From Candidatus Uhrbacteria bacterium (GTDB lineage Bacteria; Patescibacteriota; Patescibacteriia; UBA9934), in assembly GCA_903891735.1 (NCBI GenBank), contig CAITFQ010000036.1, positions 1 to 16,514 on the forward strand: DNA of 16,514 nt, in the 5' to 3' direction. Every line of letters starts with the position of its first letter. Within the stretch, counting starts at the first letter, position 1. The position numbers and the translations under genes were made by a program. The notes below the pieces were generated by a model. The model did not search any database, was not told the origin of the DNA, and saw nothing but the letters and a program-made list of their open reading frames with translations. Below are positions 1 through 5,901 of the stretch, in pieces.

Positions 1-60
1 AGGTTACTCGCTTTTCGTCCTCCGGCCATTTCGGCCATCACCCCACCCCCAAAATCTGGA

Positions 61-409
61 GCTCCCCATGTTCGCACTTTCCTTCTACTTCCTCGGCGAT
101 CTCATCATCAACTTCCTCACCACGCTGCGCCGCCAGATCCAGGCCACCTACCTCGGCGGCCTGCTCATCTCCGACCGGTCGTTGATCGGCATGATGATCG
201 GCAGCTCGATCGGCTTCCTCGGAGCCATCGTGATGAACCACGACATCCTGACCTGGGATACCGTCGTCGGCGCCAGCGCCGTCGGCTACGCCACTGGCTA
301 CGCCGTTGCGCTGTGGACGCTCGTCGCCCGCCACTTCGACCGCCGCGCCTCTCCGCGCGTCGCCCTCGAGCTGAAGGTCGAGCTCCGTCAGCCGGACTCG
401 CCGAACTAA
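61..409 (+). CDS. small multi-span membrane protein, unknown
   Basis: The coding region is 68-409 (113 aa); the interval also includes its ribosome binding site, GGAG at 60-63, seven bases before the ATG. I do not recognise the family. Hydrophobic stretches lie at about residues 1-17, 38-56 and 64-86, so two or three membrane spans are likely. A basic loop (RRQ) follows the first, and the tail is charged and rich in Arg, Glu and Leu. Codon use strongly favours G or C in the third position, as in the following genes, which supports real coding. It is the first of five SD-led small genes separated by hairpin-rich spacers. The window begins inside its upstream spacer, so the run may continue to the left. 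No function can be assigned. Confidence 0.7.
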
Positions 410-417
410 CCCTTGCT

Positions 418-509
418 TCCCGGCATTCCCGGGAGGTCCCCCGTGTGCACGAGTCTCACCGCTCGCGCATACCCCCGGACCACTCACTTCCACCTCGGTC
501 CGCTTGGAG
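418..509 (+). promoter_or_regulatory. hairpin spacer and leader, class I copy 1
   Basis: This spacer holds a short hairpin directly after the upstream stop: TCCCGG (418-423) pairs with CCGGGA (429-434). Next comes an 11-bp hairpin, GTGTGCACGAG (443-453) with CTCGCGCATAC (462-472), containing one mismatch and one G-U pair. It is enclosed by GGTCC (435-439) and GGACC (477-481). The same GGACC can instead pair with GGTCC at 497-501, just before the GGAG ribosome binding site (506-509). The two pairings of 477-481 are mutually exclusive. A related arrangement precedes the next gene. Confidence 0.5.
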
Positions 510-515
510 TCACCC

Positions 516-992
516 GTGCCCATCGTCACGCCCGCTTTCACCAACCGACAACTCACCATCTTCAACATCTTCATCCTGGGCCTCGGCGCCGCACTGATCA
601 TGATCAGCACGCTCGAGCACCTCATCACCCGTCGCAACCTGCGCGGTGTCATCCTCGGTGCGCTCTTCGGCTTCGCGGTGACCATCTCCACGGTCCCCGT
701 CACCAGCTGGGTCACTGTCGTTTTCCCCGTGGGCCTGTTCGCCCTCATCGGCTTCATGTTCAGCGTGCTGCCCACCAAGCTCAGCGAGTACGCCCTCTAC
801 ATGAACATCAAGGACGACGAGAACGAGCCCTACGGCTGGTCGGAACCGTCGCGGCCAGCTCCCAGCCTGGACGCCGTCAGGCCGGACGCCATCATCCACC
901 CGGGCAAGCCAGCCGAGCCCAAGATCGTGGGCTACCAGCACGTCCCCCGCCCTGACGCCGGCTGCGTCGTCATCATCCCCGTCAAGCAGTAG
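516..992 (+). CDS. small membrane protein with soluble tail, unknown
   Basis: The protein is 158 aa from a GTG start at 516. I chose this start because GGAG at 506-509 lies six bases upstream; the frame is open back to a TTG at 504, but that would overlap the ribosome binding site. Hydrophobic segments at about residues 15-34, 42-60 and 64-86 predict three membrane spans. A Pro-rich, charged tail of about 70 residues follows, probably soluble. I recognise no family. It shares codon bias and gene-start design with its neighbours. The spacer to the next gene is 106 nt and contains hairpins. Confidence 0.68.
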   Translation: MPIVTPAFTNRQLTIFNIFILGLGAALIMISTLEHLITRRNLRGVILGALFGFAVTISTVPVTSWVTVVFPVGLFALIGFMFSVLPTKLSEYALYMNIKDDENEPYGWSEPSRPAPSLDAVRPDAIIHPGKPAEPKIVGYQHVPRPDAGCVVIIPVKQ

Positions 993-993
993 T

Positions 994-1093
994 CGCGGGC
1001 AAACGGCCTCCCGCGAGGCCAGCCCGGCCGTGTTCACGAGTACTCTCGTGAACATCACCGGACCATTCAATTCCACCCCGGTCCGTTTTGGAG
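994..1093 (+). promoter_or_regulatory. hairpin spacer and leader, class I copy 2
   Basis: After the stop, CGCGGG (994-999) pairs with CCCGCG (1010-1015). A perfect 9-bp hairpin follows: GTTCACGAG (1032-1040), loop TACT, CTCGTGAAC (1045-1053). GGACC at 1060-1064 can then pair with GGTCC at 1080-1084, and GGAG lies at 1090-1093. From GGACC to GGAG the sequence closely matches 477-509. The hairpin stem differs from copy 1 yet still pairs. Confidence 0.5.
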
Positions 1094-1098
1094 ACATC

Positions 1099-1572
1099 AT
1101 GACCCACACTGCCAGTCCCGCCCCACACCCTGCCTTCACCTTCGTGCCACAGGAGACTTCCCTCTCCTACCTGCGCATCGCCATCACCATCACCTGCGTC
1201 TTCTCGACCATGGTGCTCTGGTCCCTCCTCTGCCCCGCGCCCGCAGCGACAACTCCCGCCGCCATCGTCATCGCCCCAATCATCCTCGACCGCGACCACG
1301 ACGGTGTGGAGGACGGTCAGGACGAGCCCATCGTCATCGCTGACGACGGCTACGTCTACGCCTACCAGTCGATCCTCAGCTTCCCCTTGGCCGACGCCTG
1401 CCTCTACAGCGGCGACGACACCGAGCATTGCACACCCTGTGAACAAGTCGACGACGGTTGGGTCCGCGCCAAGCCGCGATCCTCGAACCGCGAGGTTCAG
1501 CCCGGCTTCACCTTCGGCACCGCCACCGACTCGGACATGATCAGTGTCCTCGACCTCCCGAACCCCGAGTAG
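1099..1572 (+). CDS. single-span protein with Asp-rich Ca-loop-like motif
   Basis: The protein is 157 aa, starting at the ATG at 1099, six bases after GGAG (1090-1093); the frame is open further upstream, but without a ribosome binding site. One hydrophobic segment lies at about residues 25-47, after a short N-terminal part, and suggests a membrane anchor or uncleaved signal. Just after it is DRDHDGVEDGQDE (about residues 63-75). This resembles the DxDxDG calcium loops of EF-hands, dockerins and thrombospondin type 3 repeats, which are usually extracellular. The rest is acidic with a few Cys residues, including CTPC. I recognise no family. A role as a small surface-anchored calcium-binding protein is inference from this one motif. 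Confidence 0.66.
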   Translation: MTHTASPAPHPAFTFVPQETSLSYLRIAITITCVFSTMVLWSLLCPAPAATTPAAIVIAPIILDRDHDGVEDGQDEPIVIADDGYVYAYQSILSFPLADACLYSGDDTEHCTPCEQVDDGWVRAKPRSSNREVQPGFTFGTATDSDMISVLDLPNPE

Positions 1573-1598
1573 ATCCCCACAATCCTCGAGTTCACCCT

Positions 1599-1631
1599 CC
1601 CTGTAACAGCGATTCTTCGTCTGCTACAGGG
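1599..1631 (+). other. hairpin after stop codon
   Basis: CCCTGTAACAG (1599-1609) pairs with CTGCTACAGGG (1621-1631) in an 11-position stem with one mismatch and an 11-nt loop. It has no T-tract, so it is not a classic intrinsic terminator. It is followed directly by the first copy of the 46-nt stem-loop. The same order of hairpins recurs after the next gene. Confidence 0.5.
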
Positions 1632-1677
1632 CCCCCGCCTCGGCCTCCATCATTTATTGATTAGACCGAACCGGGGG
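1632..1677 (+). repeat. 46-nt stem-loop element, copy 1
   Basis: The ends CCCCCG (1632-1637) and CGGGGG (1672-1677) pair, and the stem continues inward through CGG and CCG after a small mismatch. The first 14 and last 19 bases are identical to the copy at 2188-2233; the 13-nt centre differs. Both copies are 46 nt long. There is no T-tract. It sits in the 190-nt spacer between two small membrane-protein genes. Identity confined to the stem-forming ends points to selection on the fold or to a duplicated element. Confidence 0.65.
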
Positions 1678-1751
1678 AACGCAATCCGCTAGTACCTGCG
1701 CCCACCACATCACGACCTCACCACCCTCAACCGCCAGTAATCCTGGCACCC

Positions 1752-2128
1752 CGGAGTCTCCCATGAGCACTACCCTTTACATGATCGTTCACAACTGGTT
1801 CGCTGTCTGGTTCCCCAGCAACAACCAGAGCGTCGGCGACATCTTCCAGGCTCAGGCCATCGGCACCGTCTTCCTGTTCCTGCCGGTCTACATCGTCTAC
1901 GGCGCGGTGGCTATCTTCTCCCCCAAGATGCCGAAGTTCATGACGAAGATCTTGCCGTACGTGATCGGCTTGAACGCCATCCTGGCACTCATGCCCATCC
2001 TGCTGCCGGTCGGCATCATCAGCTACCTCGGCCTCCGTGCCTGGCGCTACTACCATCCCGAGCGTCAACTCGCCGGCCACGGTCGACGCCACCACGAAGA
2101 GCACGACAACGCTGACGACGACCACTAA
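1752..2128 (+). CDS. small membrane protein with His/Asp-rich tail
   Basis: The coding region is 1763-2128 (121 aa); the interval includes GGAG at 1753-1756, six bases before the ATG. Hydrophobic segments at about residues 31-53 and 64-90 predict two membrane spans. A short hydrophobic stretch at the N-terminus may add a third. The last 20 residues are dominated by His, Asp, Glu and Arg, with runs such as RRHHEEHDNADDDH, which could bind metal ions. I recognise no family. The leader CACCCCGGAGTCTCCC resembles the one before the lipoprotein gene at 2300. Confidence 0.68.
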
Positions 2129-2135
2129 ACCTCGT

Positions 2136-2187
2136 CCTACTAGCTTCGGCTAGCAGGCTCCTGTACACACCTCCTCCGTGTACAGGA
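2136..2187 (+). other. tandem hairpins, one with an anti-SD-like loop
   Basis: Two hairpins follow the stop codon. In the first, CTAGC and GCTAG close a TTCG tetraloop, and CCT/AGG extends the stem (2136-2157). The second is a perfect 10-bp stem, TCCTGTACAC (2159-2168) with GTGTACAGGA (2178-2187). Its 9-nt loop, ACCTCCTCC, is almost the 3' end of 16S rRNA (the anti-Shine-Dalgarno). Neither has a T-tract. Confidence 0.55.
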
Positions 2188-2233
2188 CCCCCGCCTCGGC
2201 CCAATCATCAAATCGATTAGACCGAACCGGGGG
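2188..2233 (+). repeat. 46-nt stem-loop element, copy 2
   Basis: This is the second copy of the element at 1632-1677, with the same length, the same outer CCCCCG/CGGGGG pairing and identical 14-nt and 19-nt ends. The 13-nt centre differs. Here CGGCCCAATC and GATTAGACCG extend the stem inward with two mismatches. As in copy 1, it directly follows a CCTGTA-type hairpin and precedes a GGAG-led gene by roughly 60 nt. Confidence 0.65.
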
Positions 2234-2299
2234 TCAGTGAAGACGCTGAGCGTATTCACTACTTATCCCCACTTCACCAACACCCACCCCGGAGTTTCC

Positions 2300-2794
2300 A
2301 TGCTCATTTTCCTCTCACTCCTAGCCTGCACGGACAAAAGCGGCCTCAACCAGGACGACAACGCCTACCAGCAGCCCGTGCTGCCGGCCGCCAGCCTCAA
2401 CCTCGAGTTCATACTCTACGGTTCAGACGGCTGCTCGGCCAGCGGTTCTGTCGCCACCGTCTCGCTCAGCACCAGCCAGGGCCTGGCCATCATCACCAAG
2501 ATCGAGCTCAACCATCAGCTCGACTTCGGTCACGATGCCAGTCTGGTCTGGGGCAGCGGTCGCGAAACCGTGATCTGGGACAACCAAGCCCCGCTCCGGC
2601 CCCGCTGGTTCGAAGGTCGCGGCGAACACGAGCAGGTCGAGATCAGCCCCGGCTACCCGTCGAGCTTCGTGCTCACGGTCGGCGAAGGTGACTGCCCCGT
2701 CCTGGACGGCCAGTCCACGGTCGTGGCCAGCGTCAACTACTACGACCAAGGCCGCAAGCAGAACTGCTCCTGGCCCTCCGGCATCTGCCAATGA
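2300..2794 (+). CDS. small lipoprotein, unknown
   Basis: The protein is 164 aa from the ATG at 2300, placed behind CCCCGGAGTTTCC with GGAG at 2291-2294. The N-terminus MLIFLSLLAC contains a lipobox (LLAC) with the lipidated Cys at residue 10. This signal is very short and has no basic residue. The frame is open back to a GTG at 2237, which would give a longer signal of 31 residues including Lys, so the start is not settled. The mature part has about four further Cys, including two in the last ten residues, suggesting disulfides outside the membrane. I recognise no family. Its stop overlaps the next start by ATGA. Confidence 0.68.
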   Translation: MLIFLSLLACTDKSGLNQDDNAYQQPVLPAASLNLEFILYGSDGCSASGSVATVSLSTSQGLAIITKIELNHQLDFGHDASLVWGSGRETVIWDNQAPLRPRWFEGRGEHEQVEISPGYPSSFVLTVGEGDCPVLDGQSTVVASVNYYDQGRKQNCSWPSGICQ

Positions 2795-2982
2795 GCCAGG
2801 GCGATCCTCACGACGACTTGGCCGATCTCCGCGTCTCCAGCACTCTCGTCCTCGTCAGGAATCAAATCCTGCATGTGGTCGACGAGGCTGGCCGTACCCT
2901 CGAGATCGTGTCTGACCACCACTGGGACAAGTGCGAAGAAGCCACCGACGAGGTACCAGCGTGCCAAGCGCCAACCTCGTAG
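2791..2982 (+). CDS. small soluble protein, translationally coupled
   Basis: This 63-aa acidic ORF begins inside the stop of the lipoprotein gene (ATGA at 2791-2794), a typical sign of translational coupling. It has no membrane segment or signal. The middle, around residues 15-45, reads like a short beta-rich fold (STLVLVRNQILHVVDEAGRT). Two Cys lie near the C-terminus. I recognise no family. The coupling and shared codon bias argue for a real gene, but its size leaves doubt. Confidence 0.5.
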   Translation: MSQGDPHDDLADLRVSSTLVLVRNQILHVVDEAGRTLEIVSDHHWDKCEEATDEVPACQAPTS

Positions 2983-3041
2983 CCATCATCGTCTGTCTGG
3001 TCCTCGGTGTGCTCATCCTCCATTCTCGTCAGCCCAAGTAA
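2950..3041 (+). CDS. 26-aa single-span membrane peptide
   Basis: A very small ORF starts with GTG at 2961, seven bases after GAGG (2950-2953), and stops with TAA at 3039-3041. The product is 26 aa: a short polar N-terminus, a 16-17-residue hydrophobic span (about LVAIIVCLVLGVLIL), and a basic end. It overlaps the 63-aa ORF by 22 nt in another frame and ends just before the terminator of the block. A fitting ribosome binding site and a clean membrane span are the only evidence. Chance is possible. Confidence 0.42.
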
Positions 3042-3051
3042 TGGCTGACCC

Positions 3052-3094
3052 TCGCTCCCTGCTGCACTTTGTGCCGGGGAGCGATTTCGTTTTT
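3052..3094 (+). terminator. intrinsic terminator of the small-gene block
   Basis: TCGCTCCC (3052-3059) pairs with GGGAGCGA (3077-3084). Inside, GCAC and GTGC close a TTT loop. The stem is followed by TTTCGTTTTT. It lies 10 nt after the stop of the last small ORF and separates the block from the next promoter. Confidence 0.82.
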
Positions 3095-3109
3095 AAATAC
3101 TGAGTTGGG

Positions 3110-3138
3110 TTGACATTTTCCTCTTTTTCCTATATCTT
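3110..3138 (+). promoter_or_regulatory. promoter for the 265-aa protein gene
   Basis: TTGACA at 3110-3115 is a perfect -35 box. The -10 is either TATATC (3131-3136, spacer 15) or TATCTT (3133-3138, spacer 17). The predicted transcript has a leader of about 55 nt with a small hairpin, CTGGC (3146-3150) with GCCAG (3156-3160). It lies between the preceding terminator and the gene at 3199. Confidence 0.6.
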
Positions 3139-3198
3139 TTTGGCGCTGGCATCCCGCCAGTTTCATGCTCAACCAGCTGCCCAAGGTCAACCGTCCAA

Positions 3199-3996
3199 AT
3201 GGAACAAGTCCTGCCCAACCTCCCGCCAGTCAACTCCCGCCCAGCCACCGCTACGACCACGCCGGATCACTACGCTCCCGGCAGCCCAGCCTCCAAGGCC
3301 CAGTTCGTCCGCTCGCTCGGCCGTCCGCCGTGCCGCGCCTACGACGCCCTGGCTCCCCGCCACGCCGCTCCTCCATCCATGCAGACCACCTTCTTGGCTG
3401 ACCCCAAGAGCCGGGGTCTCCAGTTGGTCCGCGACCTGTCGCTGCGTCACCCGGTCTTCCCCAACCACCGGCCGGCCAAGGACGACACCAAGGCCCACCG
3501 CTCCTACAACAAGCTGCGGACCAAGATCACCTTCCCTCTGCTGCCGGTCGGTCATCCGAACTGGCCCGAGCTCAAGCTGCTCGAGCGTCGCGTCGCAGAC
3601 CTGCACCTCACCTTCCTCTGGCTGGTTGAACTGAACCATGCCTTCGAAGGTCCACTGTCCACCCTCGACGAGCTGTTCATCGCCGCCCGCGACAACCACT
3701 GGGACCTCGACCGGATCATCAAGCAGGTCCAGCGTCGCGGCTTCCTGCAGAACACCACGCAGCTCGCCGAGCTCATCATCCTGGCCCACCAGGTCGCCCT
3801 CGAGTACCGGGCCGATGAGCTGCGCAACCGTCTCAGCTGGATCACCGGTCACAACGTCACGCTCCTCGTGACCCAGTACCAGCAAGCCAGCTCGGACGAC
3901 CAGCGTGAAGAGCTGAAGGATCAGATCCCCGAGCTCCTCACCGCCAAAAAGTGCACGGTGGAGAACATCCTCCAGGCACTCCTCGGCCACGGCTAG
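3199..3996 (+). CDS. helical protein of unknown function
   Basis: The protein is 265 aa, with no signal peptide or membrane span. The first 55 or so residues are Pro-, Ala- and Ser-rich and look disordered. From about residue 61 the sequence becomes mostly amphipathic helix, with many charged residues and Leu repeats. The start at 3199 is uncertain: AAGG (3183-3186) is 12 bases upstream, and an ATG at 3379 would begin close to the ordered part. I recognise no domain. The gene is a single-gene unit with its own promoter and terminator, placed between the small membrane-protein block and rnpB. The reverse strand is also open over the same span, but that frame shows only the skewed composition of an antisense shadow. 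Confidence 0.7.
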   Translation: MEQVLPNLPPVNSRPATATTTPDHYAPGSPASKAQFVRSLGRPPCRAYDALAPRHAAPPSMQTTFLADPKSRGLQLVRDLSLRHPVFPNHRPAKDDTKAHRSYNKLRTKITFPLLPVGHPNWPELKLLERRVADLHLTFLWLVELNHAFEGPLSTLDELFIAARDNHWDLDRIIKQVQRRGFLQNTTQLAELIILAHQVALEYRADELRNRLSWITGHNVTLLVTQYQQASSDDQREELKDQIPELLTAKKCTVENILQALLGHG

Positions 3997-4013
3997 CTAG
4001 CCCGGCCCCAATA

Positions 4014-4052
4014 CGCGCCGGTCTGTCTCTGACAGGCCGGCGCGTTCTCTTT
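4014..4052 (+). terminator. strong intrinsic terminator
   Basis: CGCGCCGGTCTGTC pairs with GACAGGCCGGCGCG around a TCT loop (4014-4044), a 14-bp stem with one T-G pair. TTCTCTTT follows. It ends the 265-aa gene. The T-tract overlaps the -35 box of the rnpB promoter by a few bases. Confidence 0.85.
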
Positions 4053-4078
4053 ACAAAAGCTCTAATCTTTGCTATATT
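4050..4078 (+). promoter_or_regulatory. rnpB promoter
   Basis: TTTACA (4050-4055) and TATATT (4073-4078) are separated by 17 bp. This is a near-consensus housekeeping promoter. A start seven bases after the -10 falls at 4085, exactly where the outer helix of the RNase P RNA begins. Confidence 0.78.
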
Positions 4079-4084
4079 CCTGGC

Positions 4085-4437
4085 GTTCAGGGACGCTAGA
4101 CGGTTACCTGTTTACGCCGCTTGCGACGTGAATGGGAGGAAAGTCCGGACACCTCTTGGGCAGCAATGCCCAAGGACAAAAGACATCGCTAACGGCGATC
4201 GGGAGTAAAAGCCTAGGGAAAGTACCACAGAGACAATACTAACCGCGCAAGCGGCGAAAGGTGAAAAGTTCACGCAGAGCGTGATCAACCCGTGGTGACA
4301 CGGTGTTGTGGCAAACCCGTCTTGGTGCAAGAACAAGTTTGGTCGTTCGCTCGAGCCCTTGAGCAATCCAGGGCCTAGATAGATTACCGTCGCCTCGCCA
4401 GAGGAGACAAAATCCGGCTTATCGGCTCCCCCTGAAC
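4085..4437 (+). ncRNA. rnpB: RNase P RNA, bacterial type A
   Basis: This is the catalytic RNA of RNase P, which trims the 5' leader from pre-tRNA. GAGGAAAGTCCGGAC (from about 4136) is the universal 5' core (CR I, strand of P4). AGGGAAAGTACCACAGAGAC near 4215 is the CR II/III region. GCCTAGATAGAT near 4373 is CR IV, and ACAAAATCCGGCTTAT (about 4407-4422) is CR V with the second P4 strand. The ends form P1: GTTCAGGG (4085-4092) with CCCTGAAC (4430-4437). The overall length of about 353 nt is close to the usual type A size. The region between the P15-like segment and CR IV looks compact compared with the E. coli RNA. Ends are defined by P1 and the promoter and may shift by a few bases. Confidence 0.95.
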
Positions 4438-4457
4438 AAATCACAACTATCATGAGG

Positions 4458-4479
4458 CCGCCCCAATCGGGCGGTTTTG
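4458..4479 (+). terminator. rnpB terminator
   Basis: CCGCCC (4458-4463) pairs with GGGCGG (4469-4474), followed by TTTTG. It lies 20 nt after the end of rnpB and immediately before the -10 box of the sugar transferase gene. Confidence 0.8.
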
Positions 4480-4488
4480 TGTTATGCT
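4480..4488 (+). promoter_or_regulatory. extended -10 promoter, leaderless
   Basis: TGT followed by TATGCT (4483-4488) is an extended -10 box (TGn-TAtgcT). The region where a -35 would lie is the rnpB terminator stem. The ATG at 4498 is ten bases beyond the box, so transcription would start at or within three bases of it. There is no Shine-Dalgarno site. Confidence 0.5.
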
Positions 4489-4497
4489 TACACTATT

Positions 4498-5895
4498 ATG
4501 AAACGCGCCAACCTCGCCTTCGCCGTCGCCAGCGTCCCCCTCGATTACCTCGCTTTAGTCGGCGCCGCGGCCCTGGCTTACAGCTTGCGTTTCGAGAACG
4601 CCATCATCCGTCACCTGCCCGTCAACTTCAGCCTCACCTTCAACTCCTACCTCCACGCCGTCCTACCCATTGGCCTCGTGTTCATCACTGTCTTCGCCTT
4701 AACTGGCCTCTATCGCCTCAATCCGCGCGGCATCGCGGTCGAGAGTACGCGCATTTTCCTGAGCATCAGCACCAGCTTCGCCGCCGTCTTGGCCATCGCC
4801 TTCTTTTCGCGCACCCTCTTCGAATCCCGTTTCATCATGCTTGCCGCCTGGGCCTTAGCCGTCGTCCTCGTCATCCTCGAACGCCTCGCCTTACGTGGTC
4901 TGCAACGCTCACTCCGCGCCTTTGACATCGGCCTCACCAACGTCGCCATCATCGGCAAAACCGGCAGCAGCGACGCTCTCCGCGACTACTTCAGCGCCAC
5001 TCGTCGCCACGGCTATCACGTCGTCGCCCAAACGGTGGACTTTGCCAGTGCCAAAACAACACTCCTCAACCTCAAACATCACGACAATCTGGACCTCATC
5101 TTGGTCGCAGATCCTAACCTCAGCCGCCGCGAAGTTGAAGACATCAAATTCTTCACCGACGTCGAGCACCTCACCTTCGCCTACTCCGCGGATCTCGTCC
5201 CAAGCGGCACCGCCAGCCCCATCATCCACACCTGGGCCGGCCTCCCCGTCATTGAAGTCCCCAAAACCCCCATGCGCGGTTGGGGCGCCATTTACAAACG
5301 TGGCTTTGACATCATCATCTCCCTCATCCTCATCATCGTCACCCTTCCCCTCCAACTTCTCATCGCGCTCGCCATTATCCTGGAAAACCCCGGGCCTATT
5401 TTCTTCGGCCTTCATCGTGTCGGCCAGGCTGGTCACACCTTCCCTTTCCTCAAATTCCGCACCATGGTCCGCGACGCCCACAAACTCCGTTTTGACCCGG
5501 ACTTCATCAAAAAATACGGTAACGAACGCCAGGGCTCCCCCCTCTTCAAACTCCATAATGACCCCCGCATTACTCGCGTCGGCAAGCTCCTCCGCGCCTG
5601 GAGCTTGGACGAAATCCCCCAATTTTACCTCGTTTTTAGCGGCACCATGAGCTTGGTCGGCCCCCGCCCCCATCTCCCCGAAGAAGTCGCCAGCTACCGC
5701 CCCGAACAGCGCCAAGTTCTCACCATCAAACCAGGCATTACCGGGCTAGCCCAAGTCAGTGGCCGGGCTAGCCTAAATTTCGCCGATGAGGTAAGACTGG
5801 ACATGTATTACATCGAAAACTGGAGCCCCTGGCTCGATCTAGTTATTTTGCTCAAAACGCCCCTGGTTGTTGTCTTCAAAACCGGGGCCTATTAG
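4498..5895 (+). CDS. polyprenyl-phosphate sugar-1-phosphate transferase
   Basis: The protein is 465 aa. It starts exopolysaccharide or glycan synthesis by moving a sugar-1-phosphate from a nucleotide sugar onto undecaprenyl phosphate at the inner membrane. Four membrane spans lie at about residues 8-30, 50-71, 85-104 and 111-128. A Rossmann-like middle domain follows (TNVAIIGKTGSSDA, about 147-160). The C-terminal bacterial sugar transferase domain (PF02397) begins with YKRGFD near 266 and a membrane helix. It has KFRTM (319-323), the catalytic Asp-Glu pair in DEIPQ (371-375), GPRP (388-391) and PGITGLAQVSGR (412-423). Length and layout match the WbaP/CpsE-like type rather than the short PglC type. 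The frame extends to a TTG at 4477, but promoter placement favours 4498. The glycosyltransferase gene follows after 6 nt. The sugar cannot be read from sequence. Confidence 0.93.
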   Translation: MKRANLAFAVASVPLDYLALVGAAALAYSLRFENAIIRHLPVNFSLTFNSYLHAVLPIGLVFITVFALTGLYRLNPRGIAVESTRIFLSISTSFAAVLAIAFFSRTLFESRFIMLAAWALAVVLVILERLALRGLQRSLRAFDIGLTNVAIIGKTGSSDALRDYFSATRRHGYHVVAQTVDFASAKTTLLNLKHHDNLDLILVADPNLSRREVEDIKFFTDVEHLTFAYSADLVPSGTASPIIHTWAGLPVIEVPKTPMRGWGAIYKRGFDIIISLILIIVTLPLQLLIALAIILENPGPIFFGLHRVGQAGHTFPFLKFRTMVRDAHKLRFDPDFIKKYGNERQGSPLFKLHNDPRITRVGKLLRAWSLDEIPQFYLVFSGTMSLVGPRPHLPEEVASYRPEQRQVLTIKPGITGLAQVSGRASLNFADEVRLDMYYIENWSPWLDLVILLKTPLVVVFKTGAY

Positions 5896-5901
5896 CCTCG
5901 T

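Noticed and set aside
38..778. 246-aa open frame on the minus strand
   Set aside because: It is antisense to two genes with good ribosome binding sites and membrane spans. Its Val-, Asp- and Gly-rich composition is what the reverse of GC-biased codons gives.
3187..3990. 267-aa open frame on the minus strand
   Set aside because: It mirrors the 265-aa + strand gene, which has a promoter and terminator in the right orientation. Its skewed composition marks it as an antisense shadow.
4909..5715. 268-aa open frame on the minus strand
   Set aside because: It lies inside the clearly recognised sugar transferase gene and has an Asp/Glu/Gly-rich, domain-free sequence.
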